Below are positions 14,699-22,972 of a DNA stretch of 64,000 nt, piece by piece. The position numbers and the translations under genes are program-made. Numbering within the stretch: position 1 is the stretch's first letter; each line of letters opens with the position of its first letter. Below the pieces are notes generated by a model. It searched no databases. It saw nothing but the letters and a program-made list of their open reading frames with translations, and was not told the DNA's origin. The stretch comes from Desulfonema magnum (GTDB lineage: Bacteria; Desulfobacterota; Desulfobacteria; Desulfobacterales; 4be13), in contig NZ_CP061800.1 in NCBI RefSeq assembly GCF_017377395.1, positions 6,717,633 through 6,781,632 of the forward strand, read 5' to 3'.

Positions 14699-16621
14699 TT
14701 ATATTTTTGGAGGACGTTCAATGAAAGGGGCCAGACTCGGAGGCGATACCTTCTTCACAGCCTGGTAGTCCGGAGGACAGGCCACCTTGCATTCTCCGCA
14801 TTTCACACAACGGGTCTGGTCAATGGCCTTTTTTCGATTTTTGGTGGAAAAAACAGCATCAACCGGACAGCATCCGCCGCAGATGTCGCATCCCCGGGCG
14901 CATTTGTCCAAGTCAATATAAAAAGCAGTCAGCGCACGGCAAATCTTTCCCGGACACCGTTTTTCACTGACATGAGCTTCGTATTCATCTCTGAAATAGC
15001 GAAGAGAAGTGAGTACCGGATTCGGAGCGGTTTTCCCCAGTCCGCAGAGAGAACCGTTTTTTATGTCCAGGCTGAGATTCTCCAATTGTTCCAGGTCTCC
15101 CTCTTTGCCCTCTCCTTTTGTCAGACGCTCCAATATTGAAAGCAGGTGATACGTGCCGACCCTGCAAAACGTGCATTTGCCGCAGGATTCCTTTTGTGTG
15201 AAATCAAGAAAATATCGGGACACATCCACCACACAGCTATCCTCATCCATGACCACCATGCCGCCGGACCCCATCATGGCCCCTGCTTCCGTCAGCGAGT
15301 CAAAGTCAATGGGGGTATCCAGGAAATCCGCAGGCAGACACCCTCCCGAAGGGCCTCCGATCTGAACGGCCTTGAATTTCTTTTTATTGGGAATTCCGCC
15401 GCAGATATCAAAAATAAGGGTTCGCAACGTCACCCCCATTGGGATTTCCACCAGTCCCGGGTGCACAACACTTCCCACCACCGAAAAAATGGCAGTTCCC
15501 GGGCTGCTTTCCGTGCCGATACTTCTGTACCACGCCGCGCCGTGATTCAGAATCTGGGGAACAGATGCCAGTGTTTTCACATTGTTGATGACTGTGGGTT
15601 GTCCTCGGAGACCCCTTTCGACAGGATAAGGCGGGCGATGCTGAGGCGTGCCTCTGTGTCCTTCAATGGACTGAATCAGGGCGGTTTCCTCTCCGCACAC
15701 AAACGCGCCTGACCCTCGAAACACATTGATCTCCAAATCAAAGTCCGTTCCCAGGATGCCTTTCCCCAGAAGCCTCAGTTCTTTTGCCTGCTGTATGGCC
15801 CTTGTAACCGTTTTCACGGCAAGGGGATATTCCGCCCGGACATACACCGTGGCGTTTCCGGCTCCGACCGCGTAAGCGCATAAAATCATTCCTTCGAGAA
15901 CCTGATGCGGATTACTCTCCAGAATGGTCCTGTCCATGTAAGCTCCGGGGTCTCCTTCATCCGCATTGCAAATGATGATTTTATTCTCTCCCCGGGCCTG
16001 TCTTGCCAATTCCCACTTTCTGCCAGTGGGGAATCCTGCTCCGCCTCTTCCTCGCAGACCGGATTCCTGAACTTCCCGGATGATTTCTTCTGGTTTCAGT
16101 TGCAGTGCTTTGACAAGACTTGAATATCCGCTTTCGGCAATATAATCATAAATATCTTCCGGATCAATCCGTCCGCACTTTTCCATCACCACCCGCTTTT
16201 CCTGGTTAAACCGGGGAAATTCCATGACCGAGGGAATCAGTTCGTTTTCTTCGGTTGCGCCATACACATGCTCAAACCGGGGATCACCTTCTGCCAAAAA
16301 AAGTTTTGTGAGCATTTTTGCTTTGCCGGCAGTGACTTCATGATAGAAAACAGGCGGAAAACCCGAAGCAGGATGATCAATGATAACAATTGGCTCCGCG
16401 TAGCAATGTCCGACACATCCGACCGTATGAATCTGAGCCTCAATATTCTGTTCTGCCAGGGCCTCTTCAAATGCCTTTTTTGTTTCAATGGCCCCGGAAG
16501 CGATGCCGCATGTTGCCATACCAATATGTATCTTAGGAACCGGAGCCTCTCTGAACGCATTCCGCCGTTTTTCAGCCTCTTCCCGGATAGCGTTGAATAA
16601 CTGATGTATTTCTTCTGTCAT
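14699..16621 (-). CDS. NuoF/HoxF/HndC-like NADH-binding flavoprotein subunit, 640 aa
   Basis: Domain order: an N-terminal thioredoxin-like [2Fe-2S] domain (residues 28-125, with CGIAS and the pair CVGHC); the FMN/NADH domain with GLRGRGGAGFPTGRKWE and CNADEGDPGAYMDR; an SLBB domain; the NuoF [4Fe-4S] motif ESCGKCTFCRVGT; and two C-terminal ferredoxin clusters, CARGCDICGGCCP and CVKCGECKVACPP. This layout is typical of HndC-type subunits that oxidise NADH or reduce NAD+ in the cytoplasm. The start follows the NuoE-like stop by 17 bp of GAGAATT-type sequence and has no clear Shine-Dalgarno, so translation is probably coupled. The extra ferredoxin domains suggest ferredoxin as a partner (inference). 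Confidence 0.93.
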   Translation of the reverse strand: MTEEIHQLFNAIREEAEKRRNAFREAPVPKIHIGMATCGIASGAIETKKAFEEALAEQNIEAQIHTVGCVGHCYAEPIVIIDHPASGFPPVFYHEVTAGKAKMLTKLFLAEGDPRFEHVYGATEENELIPSVMEFPRFNQEKRVVMEKCGRIDPEDIYDYIAESGYSSLVKALQLKPEEIIREVQESGLRGRGGAGFPTGRKWELARQARGENKIIICNADEGDPGAYMDRTILESNPHQVLEGMILCAYAVGAGNATVYVRAEYPLAVKTVTRAIQQAKELRLLGKGILGTDFDLEINVFRGSGAFVCGEETALIQSIEGHRGTPQHRPPYPVERGLRGQPTVINNVKTLASVPQILNHGAAWYRSIGTESSPGTAIFSVVGSVVHPGLVEIPMGVTLRTLIFDICGGIPNKKKFKAVQIGGPSGGCLPADFLDTPIDFDSLTEAGAMMGSGGMVVMDEDSCVVDVSRYFLDFTQKESCGKCTFCRVGTYHLLSILERLTKGEGKEGDLEQLENLSLDIKNGSLCGLGKTAPNPVLTSLRYFRDEYEAHVSEKRCPGKICRALTAFYIDLDKCARGCDICGGCCPVDAVFSTKNRKKAIDQTRCVKCGECKVACPPDYQAVKKVSPPSLAPFIERPPKI

Positions 16622-16638
16622 TTGTCAAGTCTCAATTC

Positions 16639-17172
16639 TCAATTATTACCAGATATTGTAAGCTTTTCTCTTTCCTGTTTTTCTTTTTCTATCCGGATAC
16701 GCAGCAGAAGCCCTTCCACCTTGCTGGGAGCCATATGTCCGTGTACGGTTTCGCCGACAATAGCCACAGGAGCCAGCGCGCAGCACCCCACACACGCGAC
16801 TCTTTCAATACTGAATTCTCTGTCAGGAGTGGTTTCTCCTTCTTTAATCTCAAGCTTTCGTTCAAAATTTTCAAGAATGATATCTCCTGATCTCACATGA
16901 CAGGCGGTTCCCAGACAAACCTTGATGGGATATTTGCCCGGAGGATGAAAACGGAACTGGTTATAAAATGTTGCAACGCCATAAACCTCGCACACAGGAA
17001 TTTCCAGATATTCCGCCACCAGTTTTATCGCTTCACGCGGGATATAGGCATGTTTTTCCTGGATCATCTGGAGAATAGGAATAAGATTGCCTCTTTCTTT
17101 TTCAAATGTCGTAAGATGAGAACGAATATCATTCAGTATCAAGGCTTCTTCAGTGAGAATCTCTTCATCCAT
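16639..17172 (-). CDS. NuoE/HndA-like [2Fe-2S] subunit, 177 aa
   Basis: A thioredoxin-like [2Fe-2S] subunit of NADH dehydrogenase/diaphorase complexes. It carries VCEVYGVATFYNQFRF and the four cluster cysteines in CLGTACHVRSGD and CVGCCALAPV. It would transfer single electrons beside the NuoF-like subunit, which it precedes in an apparent operon. An AGGAG ribosome site lies before the ATG. The TGA stop falls inside a GAGAATT-type repeat. The region upstream is a CTAACAC repeat block, and I could not place a promoter. Confidence 0.92.
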   Translation of the reverse strand: MDEEILTEEALILNDIRSHLTTFEKERGNLIPILQMIQEKHAYIPREAIKLVAEYLEIPVCEVYGVATFYNQFRFHPPGKYPIKVCLGTACHVRSGDIILENFERKLEIKEGETTPDREFSIERVACVGCCALAPVAIVGETVHGHMAPSKVEGLLLRIRIEKEKQEREKLTISGNN

Positions 17173-17182
17173 AACATACTCC

Positions 17183-17360
17183 TTTTGTTAGGTGTTAGGG
17201 TGTTAGGTGTTAGGTGTTAGCTGTTAAGAGAAAATTAGTCCAAATGATCTAAAGCCCGATACCTAACACTAACACCTAACACTAACACCTAACACCTAAC
17301 ACCCTAACACCTAACACCCTAACACCTAACACCCTAACACCTAACACCCTGACACCTAAC
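17183..17360. repeat. CTAACAC/TTAGGTG repeat block, partly inverted
   Basis: About five units of GTGTTAG on the left face about fourteen units of CTAACAC on the right, with unit lengths mostly 7 and sometimes 8 bp. The two arms are complementary and about 32 bp apart, so transcripts could fold into a long imperfect hairpin between the cyclic-nucleotide protein gene and the NuoE-like gene. Confidence 0.93.
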
Positions 17361-17363
17361 CCC

Positions 17364-17831
17364 CTAAATCTTTTCCAAAGCCCCATATGCAGCCTGTATT
17401 CTGTCTCGCAATAAAAAGCAAAATCTTTCCAATATATTGAATCCGAGATCAATGTTCGAAAGCATCATTTCTCTTAAATCTGATCCTTTTATAACCACAA
17501 CTTTAGTCGGTTTTTCACATGTGGCTGAGGACATGAGAAAATGAGATTCCCCCAGGAGCGTTGACCAGCAGCCCATAACTCTTCCTTTGCCAAGTACGTC
17601 AATCACCACTTTTCCCTTGCGTTCACCCAGGTCCCTTAATCTTTCTAAAAATATACGTCCTTCGGCGATGATATAAATATGTTGTCCGAAATCATGCTGT
17701 TGAAACACATATTCTCCGGTATCAAATGACTTCACCTCACACAGCTTGGCGATCTTCTCAATTTCACTTTTTTCCAGTCCCTTGAAAAATTCACATCTTT
17801 CCAGGATGGTTCCAATTTCCGGATAGTCCAT
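17364..17831 (-). CDS. Single-domain cyclic-nucleotide-binding protein, 155 aa
   Basis: The whole protein is a Crp-type effector domain: ERCEFFKGLEKSEIEKIAKL, GEYVFQQHDFGQHIYIIAEG and a phosphate-loop-like GKGRVMGCWSTLLGESH. There is no DNA-binding helix-turn-helix. A C-terminal helical tail, NILERFCFLLRDRIQAAYGA, could mediate dimer or partner contacts. The canonical arginine of the cAMP pocket is not obvious, so nucleotide binding is unproven. The ribosome site GAGGTGAT is good. It lies on the same strand as the diaphorase genes but beyond a long repeat block. Confidence 0.82.
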   Translation of the reverse strand: MDYPEIGTILERCEFFKGLEKSEIEKIAKLCEVKSFDTGEYVFQQHDFGQHIYIIAEGRIFLERLRDLGERKGKVVIDVLGKGRVMGCWSTLLGESHFLMSSATCEKPTKVVVIKGSDLREMMLSNIDLGFNILERFCFLLRDRIQAAYGALEKI

Positions 17832-17894
17832 ACATCACCTCTTAACCTTCATTTAAGAATTAAAAAATAAAAATCCTTTCTCAATTTTCAATTC

Positions 17895-19283
17895 TCACAA
17901 GACCATATCATCGGTGATAACCGTTCCTTCTTTAATAACCGCCCGGGACCCGCCGGTGTTTTTTATCCTGACACATCCCTTTATTGTCACATTTTTTTCA
18001 AAAAAGACATCGCCTTCTATCGTCAGGCAATCACACTCCAACAAGGAAGGAATGTTTGCAAATCTTTTGTCAAACATATCTGTTTTTCCATAATATTCCG
18101 GGTCAAGACGGATCGTTATTCTGTCTGACTTCCCTTTCGGGTTCAAAACCAGATTATTGTCTTCTGAAAACACAAACCGGTCAGACCGAATGGACAAAAG
18201 CTCATTACATTTTTTAACAGGAAAAAAACGGGTTCGGGGCACTCTGACGGCCGTGGCACCTTCAAAAAGAGACACTGCCGCACCCATGGCGGTTTCCACC
18301 TGAAAGACGTTCGGGCTGTTTTTATTTCTCGGATCCAGAGTTTTCGGGTTCAGAATCATGGGCAGGCGGACCGTTTTATGTTTCTCTATAAGGTCTTCTA
18401 AAAATTTCAGGTTGATCCAGAGATTATTGGTATTGAAAAACCCGTAGCAGCGAATATCTCTGAAAGCTTCCAGTTCGGATGCCGGGCATTGGGCGACTTC
18501 GCGCAGAATCAGCCGGCCGTTTTTATGACGAGCCAAATGACCTCCCTTTAGATCCGCCGGTGTTCTCTCTGCCACCTCCATCATAAAAGGGAATTTTTTT
18601 TCGGAAAAATACCCCAGAAGTGACGCGTCCATTGAAGCTCCCAGGTTATCAGAATTGGATATAAAGGCATATCGGATGTCATGATCAAGGAGTTCCCGGA
18701 GCATTCCGGATGTAAGCAGAGCAGTATAAATATCTCCGTGTCCCGGGGGATTCCATTCCAAAGCCGGGTTTTCAGGACAGGCCGCGGGCGCAAATCCTTG
18801 TTGCAGTATCTTTGGAAATTTGTGCTGAAGAAATGTCAGGGGAAATTCAGACGGATTGATCTTTGACAGAGCGGAGAGGGTGGCTTCATGAGTATTGAAG
18901 CTGTTCATCAGTGCCAGTTTTACATCGGCCTTTTTTGTCTGCTCAATGATGATTTCGAGAAAGCTTTTGCCGTTTTTTACTTCAAGAAGCGATTTGGGAC
19001 AGGTAAGGCCCATGCTCGTGCCAAGACCGCCGTTCAGTGTGATTCTGACTGCATTTTTAAATACTTTTTCTCCGGCATCAGCATAGCGTCCGAGGTTGTC
19101 CAAGCCCTCAATCTCATGGGGACTGACAGGGCTGATATCAGAGTCGGACAACAGTCCTGTTTCACCTGTGAAGACTTTGTCATAGTAGTAGGAAAACGTA
19201 TCAATAACAACTTGCGGAAGTTTTTCAGCTTCCATTTTTGAGATAAAAGACTGAAGATGATTCGGTATATCAGATTGCTTCAC
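17895..19283 (-). CDS. UTP-glucose-1-phosphate uridylyltransferase, eukaryotic-type (UDPGP family), 462 aa
   Basis: Makes UDP-glucose from UTP and glucose-1-phosphate. The nucleotide-binding signature RITLNGGLGTSMGLTCPKSL near residue 80 identifies the UDPGP (UGPase A) family rather than bacterial GalU. It also has FISNSDNLGASMDASLLG for the sugar-phosphate site and a C-terminal beta-helix portion (LTIEGDVFFEKNVTIKGCVR). I selected the GTG preceded by AGGAGATTTAAA; the ATG 12 codons upstream lacks a ribosome site. UDP-glucose would feed polysaccharide or glycoconjugate synthesis. The gene seems to be monocistronic. Confidence 0.9.
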   Translation of the reverse strand: MKQSDIPNHLQSFISKMEAEKLPQVVIDTFSYYYDKVFTGETGLLSDSDISPVSPHEIEGLDNLGRYADAGEKVFKNAVRITLNGGLGTSMGLTCPKSLLEVKNGKSFLEIIIEQTKKADVKLALMNSFNTHEATLSALSKINPSEFPLTFLQHKFPKILQQGFAPAACPENPALEWNPPGHGDIYTALLTSGMLRELLDHDIRYAFISNSDNLGASMDASLLGYFSEKKFPFMMEVAERTPADLKGGHLARHKNGRLILREVAQCPASELEAFRDIRCYGFFNTNNLWINLKFLEDLIEKHKTVRLPMILNPKTLDPRNKNSPNVFQVETAMGAAVSLFEGATAVRVPRTRFFPVKKCNELLSIRSDRFVFSEDNNLVLNPKGKSDRITIRLDPEYYGKTDMFDKRFANIPSLLECDCLTIEGDVFFEKNVTIKGCVRIKNTGGSRAVIKEGTVITDDMVL

Positions 19284-19413
19284 TTTAAATCTCCTGTAAT
19301 GAGAAACCAGGTTTTTCAAAAAAATTGGTTTTCAAACCAGCTTCGGCGTGATATTTTTTTATGCACTGCAAGCTTTTTTTTAAAAAACCTGGTTCCCAAA
19401 GCCATTAAATATG

Positions 19414-20475
19414 TCAGACAGTTTCAATCCATGACATGGGATCTTCTGCTTTGCCATACTGAATGTCTTGTATTGTCTTGAAGAGTTTGTTTGCTATGGG
19501 ACCGACTTTTCCGTCACTTACGGTGATCACCTTATCTCCGTATTTCATTTCTCCCACCGGCGAAATCACCGCGGCGGTTCCGGATCCGAAGATTTCCTGA
19601 AGTTTTCCGGATTCGTGCGCCTGCATGACCTCATCAATGGTGATTTTTCGTTCTGAAACCTTCATCCCCCAGTGCTTTGCAAGCGCAAGCACCGAGTTTC
19701 TGGTTATCCCGGGAAGAATGCTTCCGTTCAGCATGGGCGTGGTGATTTCATCATCAATCACGAAGAAGATGTTCATAGAACCGACTTCTTCGATATATTT
19801 TTGCTCAACCCCGTCGAGCCACAGGACCTGGGCATAACCGCTTTTGGTGGCCTGCTCACCTGCGTAGAGGCTTGCTGCATAATTTGCAGGGGTCTTGGCT
19901 TCCCCCACGCCCCCGCGCACGGCCCGGACATGGCTTTTGGTTACCCATATTTTTACAGGATTAAAACCTGCTGCATAATAGGCACCCACCGGAGACAAAA
20001 TAACAAAATAACGGTAAGTATTTGAAGCACGCACGCCCAGATAAGGATCTGTGGCGATAATTGTAGGTCTTACATACAGGGAAGTGCCGGGAGCTTTTGG
20101 TATCCAGTCCTTTTCAATCTCTAATAATTGCTTCAGTGAATCCATAAGAAATGCCTCATCAATCTCAGGAATACAGAGAGACCGTGAAGATTGGTTCAGC
20201 CTGGTAAAATTATCTTTTGCCCTGAAAAGTTGAACAGATCCCGAGGCTGTCCGATAGGCTTTGAGTCCTTCAAAAACAGCCTGACCGTAGTGAAGAACCA
20301 TTGTGGCCGGGTCCATCTCAAAAGGGGCATAAGGCTCAATCCGGGGATTATGCCATCCTTTTTCCGGTTCGTAATCCACATTCAACATATGATCTGTAAA
20401 AATTGAACCAAAACCGAGTTTGGAATCATCCGGTTTTGGTTTTAACACTTTTGTTTTTGTAATGGTTATTTCCAT
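19414..20475 (-). CDS. ilvE: Branched-chain amino-acid aminotransferase, 353 aa
   Basis: A PLP fold-type IV transaminase acting on Leu, Ile and Val and their keto acids. Diagnostic parts are FGSIFTDHMLNVDYEPEKGW, MVLHYGQAVFEGLKAYR, SLYVRPTIIATD, the PLP-lysine region GEAKTPANYAASLYAGEQ, and EEVGSMNIFFV. These match the type II (eukaryote/Bacillus YwaA-like) branch. The chosen ATG follows AGGAGG with TAAC spacing; the ATG six codons further up overlaps that ribosome site. It is followed on the same strand by the UDP-glucose pyrophosphorylase gene, about 130 bp away, with no obvious functional link. Confidence 0.95.
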   Translation of the reverse strand: MEITITKTKVLKPKPDDSKLGFGSIFTDHMLNVDYEPEKGWHNPRIEPYAPFEMDPATMVLHYGQAVFEGLKAYRTASGSVQLFRAKDNFTRLNQSSRSLCIPEIDEAFLMDSLKQLLEIEKDWIPKAPGTSLYVRPTIIATDPYLGVRASNTYRYFVILSPVGAYYAAGFNPVKIWVTKSHVRAVRGGVGEAKTPANYAASLYAGEQATKSGYAQVLWLDGVEQKYIEEVGSMNIFFVIDDEITTPMLNGSILPGITRNSVLALAKHWGMKVSERKITIDEVMQAHESGKLQEIFGSGTAAVISPVGEMKYGDKVITVSDGKVGPIANKLFKTIQDIQYGKAEDPMSWIETV

Positions 20476-20509
20476 GTTACCTCCTGATGTCAATATTAAA
20501 AATCTAGGT

Positions 20510-20947
20510 TTATAAATTCCACAGCATCAGACCTGTTGTTTTGTCAGTAACTCTTTCCAGGGGCTTTCCGGTGAATTCCTGAAGATCAATTTCTCCGGCA
20601 AAGATAAGGGTTTCAGAAAAAAGATGTCCGCCAAAAGTTTTACCCTGTTCATCACCTAGTACAATATGTGCATGTATAAAAGGGGTGCCATCTTTTAATG
20701 AAACATTTCCCGTGCAGGTTACGATTTCAAGAGGAGCTTTTTCTGTAAACGTGACGTAAACCTGCTGTTTCTGATCATACGCGCCTATGGTAAAAGACGT
20801 AACAGCGCCGATAAGTGAAAAAGTTGCCATTTGGATCGAATTTTCTTTGCAGAAGTCTTCGAGCGATGTAATGATATCTTTGTTGTGGGGAAGACATCCT
20901 ATAAAACGACGTCCGGGGCTGAATTCTTTGCAAGTCAGCTTTTCCAT
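20510..20947 (-). CDS. PPC-domain (DUF296) protein, 145 aa
   Basis: A single PPC domain (plants and prokaryotes conserved). The metal-site motif is seen as PFIHAHIVLGDEQGKTFGGHL. It also has GCLPHNKDIITSLEDFCKEN at the N-terminus and TFSLIGAVTSFTIGAYD. Bacterial stand-alone members form trimers. In plants the domain is paired with AT-hooks, which are absent here, so DNA binding should not be assumed. I chose ATG with GAGG at good spacing over a GTG three codons upstream. It probably shares a transcript with ilvE, about 35 bp downstream. Confidence 0.88.
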   Translation of the reverse strand: MEKLTCKEFSPGRRFIGCLPHNKDIITSLEDFCKENSIQMATFSLIGAVTSFTIGAYDQKQQVYVTFTEKAPLEIVTCTGNVSLKDGTPFIHAHIVLGDEQGKTFGGHLFSETLIFAGEIDLQEFTGKPLERVTDKTTGLMLWNL

Positions 20948-21154
20948 TTCAAACACCTCAGAGTGAATTGATTTTTCAATTTAAATTTTATTTAAAATGA
21001 TATATCAGATTTATTTTTTTATCAAGATTTAAGTTCATTAACCTCAGAGAATCCGATGTGTCAGACAATGTCCGAGGATCAGACCGTTTTGACATTGCAC
21101 TGTGACCGCTGTTTTTGCATAGCGAATTTTCAGAGATTAAAACGTTCTGATACT

Positions 21155-21490
21155 CAGTAGATCGAAAAGTTTCCGGACTATGAGCGGTGCGGCAAAAAAA
21201 CTCGGCTTTTTTTCAGGACGGGACGCTCTCCCCCGCCGGAAAAAGCCGGGTTTCTCCCCATATGCATCAGGCTAAGATTACAACCTACTGTTTTTATTAA
21301 CTCTGATTTTGCCGGACGGGGTTTGCAACCCCGTCCGGAATATTTTCCGGATCGCCGCCCGCAAACGTTTCGGACGGGGTTGCAAACCCCGTCCGGCAGC
21401 CGTCCCGCATTCTTAGCCTGATGCATATGGGGTTTCTCCCCCGTCCGCCGTGTCTGCCCGGTGACAGCCCGAAAACTTTTCGATCTACTG
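21155..21490. mobile_element. Family A element, copy 1, occupied by a MITE
   Basis: The outer ends are inverted copies of CAGTAGATCGAAAAGTTT. Inside is a hairpin of the AAACCCGGCTTTTT type, then the MITE, then the rest of the family A sequence. It is 336 bp long and closely matches the copy at 22636. Confidence 0.8.
21260..21429. mobile_element. 170-bp MITE with CATATGCATCAGGCTAAGA ends, copy 1
   Basis: Perfect inverted ends surround the paired palindrome CCGGACGGGGTTTGCAACCC. The flanks are identical 11-bp direct repeats, GGGTTTCTCCC, and the reversed family A copy at 7326 shows a single uninterrupted copy of that target. It has no coding capacity. Confidence 0.85.
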
Positions 21491-21541
21491 ATACTCGATG
21501 ATCTGATCTGGTCTGTGACATTTCAGCAATCTCCGGGCCAG

Positions 21542-21949
21542 TTAAAATTCTTTGTAAACTCGCGCCAGCGGATGTCCCTGGGTTTTTATTTCAAGATTTA
21601 GAAAATATCCGTAAGGGGTCTGAACGGTTGAATAACCTGCTTTTTCCAGACGATCCTGCGCGCTGTCCAATAAGGCTTTTGCCAGGTCCGGTTCTGCTTT
21701 TTCTTCTCCCAGGTGAGTGAAAGAATGCAGGATAACATGGGAAATTTCCCATTTGCGGGCCAGCCATTTTGCGTTTTTTATCAGCTTGGTCTCTGCCGAA
21801 CTCTTTTCATCCAAATCTTTTGGCTCAATGTGGACAAAAGCCACCACTGTATTTTTGTTTTCAGCAGGCTTGGCTTCGGGAGCGTCATCCAGCGTTTTCA
21901 TGGCAGGGTTCCAGTCAAATTGATCGCAATACCAAAATAAGACTCGCAT
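21542..21949 (-). CDS. Free-standing tRNA-Thr editing-domain protein, 135 aa
   Basis: The start MRVLFWYCDQFDWNP, the central VVAFVHIEPKDLDE, the segment KNAKWLARKWEISHVILHSFTHL and the C-terminal TPYGYFLNLEIKTQGHPLAR match the archaeal threonyl-tRNA synthetase N-terminal editing domain. That fold resembles D-aminoacyl-tRNA deacylase and hydrolyses Ser mischarged on tRNA-Thr. No synthetase catalytic domain is fused. A bacterium usually edits with a different ThrRS domain, so this may be an extra trans-editing factor or a D-aminoacyl-tRNA deacylase-like enzyme. It is flanked on both sides by family A elements. The ribosome site AAGGAGG precedes the ATG. Confidence 0.78.
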   Translation of the reverse strand: MRVLFWYCDQFDWNPAMKTLDDAPEAKPAENKNTVVAFVHIEPKDLDEKSSAETKLIKNAKWLARKWEISHVILHSFTHLGEEKAEPDLAKALLDSAQDRLEKAGYSTVQTPYGYFLNLEIKTQGHPLARVYKEF

Positions 21950-22166
21950 GAATTTTTAAATTCCTCCTTCGTAACTTGAAATTTGTGAAACCTGAAATCC
22001 GAAGGCTCGGTCGAGCTTCATGTACGCGTATGTAAGTGTTCTGAGTTTCAGCTTTCAATTTTCAAATTTTATCTGTGTTCTTTTGTGAAGTATAAGAATC
22101 TTTTAGGAATATTTCCTTAGCATAGTTAAGTGATTTATTTCAAGCCATTTTTTATATGAAAGTGTC

Positions 22167-22281
22167 AGGTGTTAGGTGTTAGGTGTTAAGTGTTAGGAAA
22201 AAATGCAAAACTTTCATCGTTCGTTGTGACCGGCAGATCATGGCCGTTTATATGAAAGTGATTTGTGATTTGTGATTTGTT
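22167..22281. repeat. TTAGGTG and GATTTGT heptamers
   Basis: Four TTAGGTG/TTAAGTG units, then a segment GACCGGCAGATCATGGCC that recurs near 55.0 kb, then three GATTTGT units. All simple units are 7 bp. Confidence 0.8.
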
Positions 22282-22355
22282 TCGCCGGACAGGGTTGCAA
22301 ACCCCGTTCGGTGAAAACAAAAATCTCATCTGTTTTCATTTTCTTAACTTTTTTC

Positions 22356-22392
22356 TTGACAATATAAATTGAATTATTAGATAATTATCTAA
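22356..22392 (+). promoter_or_regulatory. Sigma-70-like promoter overlapped by a 16-bp palindrome
   Basis: TTGACA, an 18-bp spacer, then GATAAT. The perfect palindrome TTAGATAATTATCTAA covers the -10 box, as expected of a repressor site. The nearest plus-strand gene starts more than 800 bp downstream, beyond repeats. Confidence 0.4.
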
Positions 22393-22522
22393 TTTTTTAC
22401 ATAAGTTAAAGGAAAAATAATTACAGATTAATAAAATGTTTTTCGATCCGGAGTGCCAAACTTACAGTTTGGCAGTATCCCCGATATCCGAAAACCGGGA
22501 CAGCTTTGCCAAACTGTAAGTT

Positions 22523-22620
22523 TCAGCAGATCGAAAAAGTTCGTAGTTTTATCCTGAGGCGGTCTTGCTATGCCAGTAGCAAGTCTCTGATTTCACAAAG
22601 ACCGCCTCAGGGCGGAACTG
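22523..22620. repeat. Hairpin repeat, CAGCAGATCGAAAAA family, copy 1
   Basis: CAGCAGATCGAAAAA begins the repeat and a stem CCTGAGGCGGTCTT / AAGACCGCCTCAGG follows. It resembles the 38172-38309 element at its left end. Confidence 0.5.
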
Positions 22621-22635
22621 GGGTGATGAAAATGT

Positions 22636-22972
22636 CAGTAGATCGAAAAGTTTCCGGACTGTGTGCGGCATGGCAGAGAAACCCGGCTTTTTTTCCCGGA
22701 CAGAAGACTCCCCCCCGCCGGAAAAAGCCGGGTTTCTCCCCATATGCATCAGGCTAAGAATGCGGGACGGCTGCCGGACGGGGTTTGCAACCCCGTCCGA
22801 AACGTTTGCGGGCGGCGATCCGGAAAATATTCCGGACGGGGTTGCAAACCCCGTCCGGCAAAATCAGAGTTAATAAAAACAATGAGTTACGATCTTAGCC
22901 TGATGCGTATGGGGTTTCTCCCCCGTTCGCCGTGTCTGTCCCGCGACGGCCCGAAAACTTTTCGATCTACTG
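22636..22972. mobile_element. Family A element, copy 2, occupied by a MITE in the opposite orientation
   Basis: The ends are inverted CAGTAGATCGAAAAGTTT. The outer sequence runs in the same direction as in copy 1, but the MITE core is its reverse complement. The MITE sits at the identical position. Confidence 0.8.
22741..22911. mobile_element. 171-bp MITE, copy 2 (inverted core)
   Basis: The ends are CATATGCATCAGGCTAAGA with one mismatch at the right end. GGGTTTCTCCC direct repeats flank it, as in copy 1. The interior begins with GCGGGACGGCTG, which is the end of copy 1. Confidence 0.85.

Larger units (their letters stand above)
20957..21541. other. Repeat-filled intergenic region
   Basis: The first 200 bp are AT-rich with no gene. 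The rest is a family A element containing an inserted MITE (21155-21490). Frames read here are repeat translations. Confidence 0.8.
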
